Assembly: GCA_035048495.1 (NCBI GenBank)
Contig: CM068548.1
Span: 17,214,588 to 17,278,587, forward strand
From: Euptelea pleiosperma
Taxonomy: Eukaryota; Streptophyta; Magnoliopsida; Ranunculales; Eupteleaceae
Direction: 5' to 3'
DNA: 64,000 bases
The position numbers and the translations under genes were made by a program. Of this stretch, positions 57,501-64,000 are shown one piece after another. Every line of letters begins with the position of its first letter. Positions within the stretch are counted from its first letter, which is position 1. The notes beneath the pieces were generated by a model. The model worked only from the letters and a program-made list of their open reading frames with translations, ran no database searches and had not been told where the DNA came from.

Positions 57501-60500
57501 CAATGTACCTATGTCAACACAATATGATACCAACATTGGTACTTGATAGATACTCCATGGATACTTCTAAGTTACAGTTCTCTTATTTCCTATTTCACTT
57601 TTGGTTATTTTCGTAACTCATCACAATATATTTCATTTGTTTTGTGAACAAAAATATATAAATAGTATTTTGTAACTAGTCTTATTGTAAATAATATTTG
57701 CAATATTGGAAATTTCATTACAATTGGCATGATGTAAATACTAAAAGTGGTACTTTGCTTTTAAAACTAAAAATTGAAGCATGGTTCCGACCTATTGGAT
57801 TGGGTGCATGTATCGTTATCCAATTTCTTGAATTTTTCGAAATGATGAGTTTTATCTTCATTTCCCATACTGGTGTCCATATTAGGCTCTATTTCTGGGC
57901 ATCTCAGAATGAATTTAACCAAAATATGAGAAGTGTCCTCTTCATCCTAGATCTCCATATTTCTATATCTGATATGAGTAGAACAATATTTTTTCTAGGA
58001 ACAATTTTCTTTACGTGATCCAATAAGAAAGATGTATGGTTGGTGTAGTTTAAAAAAAGACTACTATAGCCATGCTCTCACAATGGTGTTTACCTATCAT
58101 CGTGGCAACCTCAGATAAGGCAGGGTAGGAATGCACGTGGAAGGGGAGTTGTTCCTCTCCCACATTGGAGCTTTTCTTTTGCTCCATATAGGACACATTT
58201 TGCTCACTTGGCTCTTGGGGTGGTCCCCTTAAGATGTCCACCCTCCTGGAGGTTTGGTAGGAGTTATAAGGAGGCGTCGGAGTTGCAGCAATGACCTGCT
58301 GGAGGAGGACGTACAACTTTTTCTAGGTAGTCTGACACCTATGTCGCCCTAGATATCCAAAGGGTGGAGCAAAGGTTGGAGTTCCTTCTTGTTTAGTTCA
58401 GAAATTCAATTTGGTTCTCGAGGACATAAGGTAGTCCAACCTTGGACCAATAAGCAATGGAGAGTTCTGTCAGGTGTGCGGGTCAGACTTATGTGCAACA
58501 ACTTCTTTCTTTTCATCTTTCCCTCTTAAGTTGATGCCCTATGTATCCCTAAGGAGGGTGAGAGAATGCTCAATCAAGCTTTTTTACTATTAGACATTTG
58601 GAGTCCGAGGCTGGGGGTGCTCTGGAGGGGGTAGTCAAAGGATGGGTTTGGGTTTTCGGCCTCCCTCTTCACCTGTGGAGTTTAGCTACCTTCCAAGCAA
58701 TTGGAGGCTTATGTGGGGATTTCATCAGGGTTGATCAAACAACATTGGTCTTACATTGTGTGGAATGGGCTCACATTTTGTATGAACCGGAGATTGAATC
58801 TTGATAACCTTAGAACAATACATTGTTGTTACCACGAATTCGTTACATGGTCATGGTGCTATAAAATAGTCTGTACATGGTTTTTGATCATCTCTTACAT
58901 GGTCATAGTGCCACAAAATAGTTTGTACATAGGTGATCGTCTCATTTCTTTTTCCCAAGGTTGTAGAAAACAACCTGCACTAATTTGGTGTTCTTTCATT
59001 CTAATTGGGTTCAAGATACAGAATGTTGCCTGTTTCTCGTATTGAAGGGGACAAAAGTCAAGTTTGACTGTCTCAATCCTCTTCAAACCAATATCTCTTA
59101 ATCTATTTATCATCTTTTTACTCTTTTCATGGTCCCAGAGTTCTCTGTCTTTTGGTGCAGCCTATTGAAGCAGGTCCTTCTTCCATGAGCATAGTTTCAA
59201 GTATCAACATGGTTCAAAATATTGTTCAAGTCGTTTTGGTAGTGTACTGAGATGGTACATAGGGGAATGTATCATCTCGTGTCAAAGCGTAATTTAATTA
59301 CTGAAATTGTTTTAAAATTTTATTTTTACGATATAGCACATATAAATACTAAATAAATAAATTTGTAGTCTAATGAAGCATACAAAATGGTTTTATCATA
59401 TCGAAACATTTTTTCTTCATTTGTCTCGTTCGAGACGTCTCATTCCTTAGCTTACCAAGACAATGAGATGAACGATATTTTAAACCTCAAGTATCAGTAT
59501 CCAGATGTATATCAGCTGCTATGTAACGACGACATGGACATGTGCGTCGGTGTTCGACACAGATACGAGGTGTCTCACACAACAGCTTTAAGAACCCAGT
59601 ACATGGACATGTATGTACACATGTATTATAAGATAACAATTTAGTATATTTAAACCAGAACTTTATTATAGATAAAAATAAGGAAAGAGATATTTGAGAA
59701 GTAAAAGAAAACATCTCTACAATATAAAAGGGAAAATTATCAAATGATTACAATTATGTTTAACAATTTTAAAAACTATTGTATGGAGGATGGACCACAC
59801 GAACTTCTTTTAGAAATCAATTTTATATTAAAAATTATTAAAATAAAGGGTGACCCGGTCATACGTGCCCAGATCTGTCAACACGTGTCTATGCGTCAAT
59901 ATGCCCGACACGGGAAAAAACCCTAAAAGTGTCGTGTCCTTGGTGCATAGATTGGATGTTGGGTGATACAATATGGATGGCTGATACCCCTGTGTATGGG
60001 GCCGTATGTGTTGGAATGCATTGGTCTGATATGCTGTAGTGCATTGAACCACATCAGTAGAGGAGTGTTCTATATGCTACAGTTTATCGAACTGTTTCAG
60101 TTTGGTTGCTATGCTATGTATTGTTTTGTATCAACCCCGTATGCTGTGAAAATATTTTATGTAGCTCTATCGTAGCGGCATTGACATGTACCCATATGAT
60201 ATGAATGATACACGCATATTGGCTGATGTTTAGAAGCATGTCTATTGAGTTGTTTTTCTTTTTTACTTTATGTTCTCCTTTACTCTTGCTTCCCTACGAC
60301 TGTTCTTATTTTCCTCTATCTAACTGTTTCTTTTCAAATCTCATGTTATTTCCTCTATGCAAACTAATCTTTTGATGAACTGTTGCTTACTATGATCTGA
60401 ATCAAGTCGTTGCTTACTTCCCCTGGTGTTGGCAGTCATGATCTCATCTTTTCTTTTATTTCATTGCTGTCCTTTCTGTTATCAATTTCCCCGCAATTGG

Positions 60501-63500
60501 TTAAGATGCTTGTTTTTTTCGGAAGATACTTTCTTCAATAATAAATTTTTCTTAGGTGGTCTGCTTGGGAGCTATTACTGTCTTTTGCTTTTGTTCCTAC
60601 ATTTTATGGCCTTCATTAATGGCAACTCTGTAAATTTTGTTACCCAAGACTCATGGTTAAACCCAACTCCATTCTTTATTTGCTCTCCTCTCCCTTCTGA
60701 AATCCTTCTTTCTTTTGTTATGAATTGGTATGCTTCCTTTTGGGATTCATTTAACGCATTAATAGCCAGGTTAATGTACTAAAAGCTTTAGATTCCAATT
60801 TTACATCAATAGGTTTGTAGCAGGTTCTTCAATATTGTGATTGCCAGTTCCAGCAACCTAATAAAATGCAGATAATTCTATATTAGCTGAAGCAAAGGAA
60901 TCAATTATCGTAAGCACAAGTATCTTGCCTTTGAGGATTGACTTGCGTTTCCATGGTTATGTGAACATACTTTTAAGTTTTACATTTCTATTTTGCAGAA
61001 AGTTACTTCTTTCGATTTGTGCAGGTACGTGAAGACTGTACCACTTGCAGCTGAAATGCTTGACGTGAGAAGACATCAAAAGCTTGAAATGATAAAGACA
61101 TTAAAAGTTGAGAGAGCAAGATTCCGGTTTGAAGTCGAGATCGGTAAATCTCCTCCTCTTTCTGATGAGGAGGTTTGGTTGGAGTTGCGACATAAAGCGT
61201 AAGATCATGATTGTTTGATGTTCATTCCAGCAATTATTTGGTTGTTAATGTCATGTTATTCAGTTTTCATTATGGTGATGATGACTTTTATGCTCTCTTT
61301 AATTGGAACATCAGATTTTTTATAATGGTAGTCTGCCTTTATAAACATGTTTTCAGCAATTGTAGACCATGTCGAGTCCCCCACAAGATTTATGTGAATA
61401 TAGCATTGGTAGCCATTAAAGAAACTAGCTATGAAACAAGGTCGTGAGGAAATCTAAAGAACAATAGATAGAAGCACCTGCCAAATTTTCTATCGTCCTC
61501 CATAACTTTTTTGGTCTCATTCACTCTAGAAAAATGTTAGTGAGCATACATCCAAATAAAATATATGGATATCTAGAACCCAGAAAGCAAATTGAACCTA
61601 GTAGGACATGAAATTCCCTTGGTATTACTATAAACGTCCTAAGGGTTGGTGGTGAATAGGACAATATTGAATTCTTTAAATATTATGCGGATTATTGTTA
61701 AATTCAATATGCGCAATATCCAATCACACAAGCATTCAATCATGAATAGATAATCAGATGAACAGAATAGATAGAGATTAGAGACAATGACAACACGCCA
61801 CAACACAGAATTATAGTGGTTCGGTGTTCGCACACCTACATCCACTGTCACACGTTCAATCGAGCTTAATCCACTATTCAATCAAGCAAATACTTTAACA
61901 ATTGAATAACCAATGGCTAGCAAAATCGCTATCCGAAACATGAGAGACCAAAATCTCTCACACACATATTTACGCTATAGGCGAGTAATCTACTGCCTAG
62001 TTCTGCTCTAGGTCAAGCCGAGTCAAGACACGTCTCAACTCTAGTGGGAGCTTTCCCACACGGTTCCGAGTGAGTGAAGACTCACTAAAACTCAATATGA
62101 GTTTGGGTGATATAATACCTCCTAGAGGTTCAAACCAAAAGACTTACCTCTTGAGGAGTCGAGAAGAAAATCCACAGAGCTTTAGAATCAAGCTCCTCAC
62201 AAAGTGGTGCAAATCCGAGTGATAATCGATTTTCGTTAGGCACGTGTGTTCATAAAGATTGTAGAGATCACAAGTAACCGCACCCACCAAATCTCCTTCA
62301 ACTAATTTCTCAAGAGTGATGGTGCATGGAGATTCGGTCTCAAACAAATAGGCTTGGAGATTCGGTCTCAAACTAGCTCAAGAATGCTCTCAAAATTCGT
62401 ACCCTAAAATGCCAAAAGTCGGGCCCAAATAGAGCACCAAAGAAGCCCTCCAACGGGCAGAATTTTCCTGAAAAGGAAAGAGCGGGGTCGACCGAAGTGA
62501 GCGGGGCGACCCAAGAAAGAAGGGCCACCCTAACTATTTTTAGACAACGAGCTGAAAAGAGCGGTCGACCCATAAAAGAGCGGTCGACCAAGGTCCAAAA
62601 AACAGCACCAACCCCCTCTTATAAAATGGACATAACTTTTGCTCCTGATATTTAATTTGGATGATTCAAAGCTCGTTAGAAAACTAATGAAATTATCTAT
62701 CCAATGATATAGGATATGAAATGTGTGGGTAGATATTTCATTGTCCGAAACAAAGAACTAGCATAAGGTCAATAAGGAGTTAAACTAATAAAGTCCAATT
62801 AAGTGAAGATTAACCTACAGACACAAACCTGATATACCTTTTGAGTTTGGATCATCTTGGGCTATCTTTGAACTTGTTGAAGATGAATAAACAATTGATA
62901 TGCAAAGCTTGAGGCTTGATCGAGATGAGCTTGAAGTATTTTGTTTGATATCCCTTGAAGTGCTGGATCAGATGATTTACCAGTACAACTTGATCCAATG
63001 CAGCTTTGTTCTTTATGCCTTGTCTCTCTTAGATATTATATGATTTGGAATAGACAATGACAAATACAATATGACATACACTTGTCATGGAATTGACAAT
63101 ACAATAAAATATGACTTTATAGGACATGTGTTGGATGTAGATGAAACAACTTGTTACTTGTCCGGTTGTCTCTCCCTGCATGTACATAGCTGACTTCCAG
63201 TTTCTAAGGTGTATAGGAACACTTTCTTAGTCAAACTGGCACAATGTAATTACACCTTATATGACCCTTGCAATGTGCAGATTTATTGTATGATGTTATC
63301 AAAATGTGAGCACAATTATGCTCTGTTATATAGTGTTCTAGCTCTACATACGATGGTAAGATTTCATAGCCTACTTTGTCAGCCCATTTTCAAACTAATC
63401 CATCTAAATAGTACTTCAACCTTGGTTGTCGAATTTGCTCAGGGAGTTTTTTTTTCATTGTAGTACGAATTGTTTTTGCAAGTCTAAAATTGAAACCTAT

Positions 63501-63766
63501 CATTATTTCCTTGACTTACAAATCTTTCTTGAAGTTACTAAAATTACTATAATTGCTAAAAAAATTACCCTATTGTGTTAAACATGAGAATTGAGGATGG
63601 TTCCTTGTATCAGTTTTGATCTTATCTTCTTCAATTTGGTTGCTCTACCAGGTTAGAGTTGAGAGATGAATGGAGATTAGAAAACCGGAGTGCATTTGCC
63701 AATATATGGTCGGATATGGTGTTTGGGATTGCATTATTCATTCTTTTATATTTCAATCAGAGCAAA
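54579..63766 (+). CDS. DLDG1/CemA-like plastid envelope protein, 3' end beyond the window
   Basis: Four exons are visible: 54579-55175, 57328-57413, 61025-61198 and 63652-63766, all joining in frame; the last donor is GTGAGT at 63767, so the gene runs on. Start: ATG at 54579 (MSTSIVLCENFILLNRS), as upstream codons lack an ATG. The N-terminus is Ser-rich, as plastid transit peptides are. The middle is acidic (EEDMLEEPESSNEDELPEGE and similar). Exon 2 encodes AKFLALLVIIPWALDFVVHD, a CemA-like transmembrane motif. Exon 3 has YVKTVPLAAEMLDVRR, and exon 4 has LELRDEWRLENRSAFANIW followed by a second hydrophobic stretch. Family knowledge: DLDG1 (At4g31040) is a plastid envelope protein linked to proton balance and non-photochemical quenching. 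Confidence 0.9.
56660..56850. repeat. Family B MITE in DLDG1-like intron 1
   Basis: Blocks AAATAACGGTCGTTATAATGG and GTTATTTTCGTTATAACAGCC occur in inverted relation, ending TTTTTAAACCATG. It is the clearest TTATAACGG-type copy after the one at 4.2 kb. Confidence 0.6.
58590..58800 (+). mobile_element. LINE ORF1 (DUF4283-type) fragment in DLDG1-like intron 2
   Basis: A short frame reads WVWVFGLPLHLWSLATFQAI followed by GGLCGDFIRVD, the W-F-GLPLHLW signature of the gag-like DUF4283 domain of plant LINEs. No other LINE part is attached, so it is a truncated remnant. It is on the same strand as the host gene. Confidence 0.65.
61640..62660. other. Repeat-like block in DLDG1-like intron 3, possibly LTR-derived
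   Basis: It contains ATAGTGGTTCGGTGTTCGC and repeated GAGCGGTCGACC units near 62475-62590, sequence types that recur in plant LTR elements. No terminal repeats, primer site or coding frame could be located. Placement as transposon-derived is a guess from general resemblance. Confidence 0.3.
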
Positions 63767-64000
63767 GTGAGTTACCATCTTACTTTTCAGTCTCTCTCTC
63801 TCTCAATAAGAGCTGATGATATCTCACTTTCAGCTACCCTTGTTTTTTCTTTACTACTGCGAATCTTGTGCTTTTACAGTTATTATTATTTGTCGTAGTG
63901 CTTTTTATGATTTCTGGGGTGATGAGACGTGCACAAATGGCTTTCGTAGGTTATTTTTTATGTAGATGTGTGTGAATTCATGACTGGTTTAGCTTTTTGA

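Noticed and set aside
59460..59950. Blocks such as GTGTCTATGCG and CGACACGGG near 59.5 and 59.9 kb as a defined repeat
   Set aside because: Similar short blocks occur near 15.7 and 28.9 kb, but no ends or inverted structure could be drawn, so no feature is called.

Overview
The window is nuclear DNA of a flowering plant. Genes are broken by GT-AG introns of about 0.1 to 3.6 kb, products are plant-specific (3-ketoacyl-CoA synthase, AP2/ERF factor, PLS-class PPR protein, GH17/X8 glucanase, plastid CemA-like protein), and the spaces between genes are AT-rich and full of small transposon debris. The species cannot be named from this sequence. No organellar, bacterial or viral segment was seen.

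Ten protein-coding genes can be supported, nearly all with exon boundaries readable to the base. In order: a GPI-anchored type GH17 beta-1,3-glucanase with an X8 domain (+, 7037-11475); endonuclease V (-, about 13511-19686); a triple-KH PEPPER-like RNA-binding protein (+, 20683-26535); a 3-ketoacyl-CoA synthase with substituted active-site residues (-, 28007-30490); a small heavy-metal-associated (HMA) protein (+, 33498-34532); an intronless PPR-E protein (+, 37152-38993); an AP2/ERF factor (-, 42001-42615) behind a cluster of four G-boxes; a mitochondrial-type ribosomal protein uS17 (-, 47883-50294); and the 5' two thirds or so of a DLDG1/CemA-like plastid protein (+, 54579 to beyond the window). 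Between the ERF and uS17 genes lies a decayed Ty1-copia element (45008 to about 47450).

Several of these genes match, from memory, a run of neighbouring Arabidopsis loci (At4g31040 DLDG1, At4g31060 ERF, At4g31070 PPR-E, At4g31140 GH17, At4g31150 endonuclease V), so the window looks like a conserved angiosperm block expanded by transposons and carrying extra genes. The neighbours do not form one pathway.

The richest structure is in the repeats. A short-LTR TRIM element with a perfect 5-bp target duplication sits in the KCS intron. Two copies of an 0.82-0.86 kb Mutator-type element with long inverted ends were found, one with a perfect 9-bp duplication. A 590-bp element has a perfect 10-bp duplication. 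A 0.73 kb fold-back element contains 32-bp palindromic tandem units and a 53-nt near-perfect hairpin. A palindromic MITE family (called family A here), present as about 14 whole or partial copies, often carries CACGTG in its ends. Two further MITE families (B, with TTATAACGG ends; C, with GATCGGGGGACAA ends), two tRNA-derived SINE heads and several LINE 3' ends complete the picture. I did not find a convincing novel multi-gene system; the most distinctive items are the fold-back element, the family-A G-box repeats and the KCS lacking its catalytic histidine.
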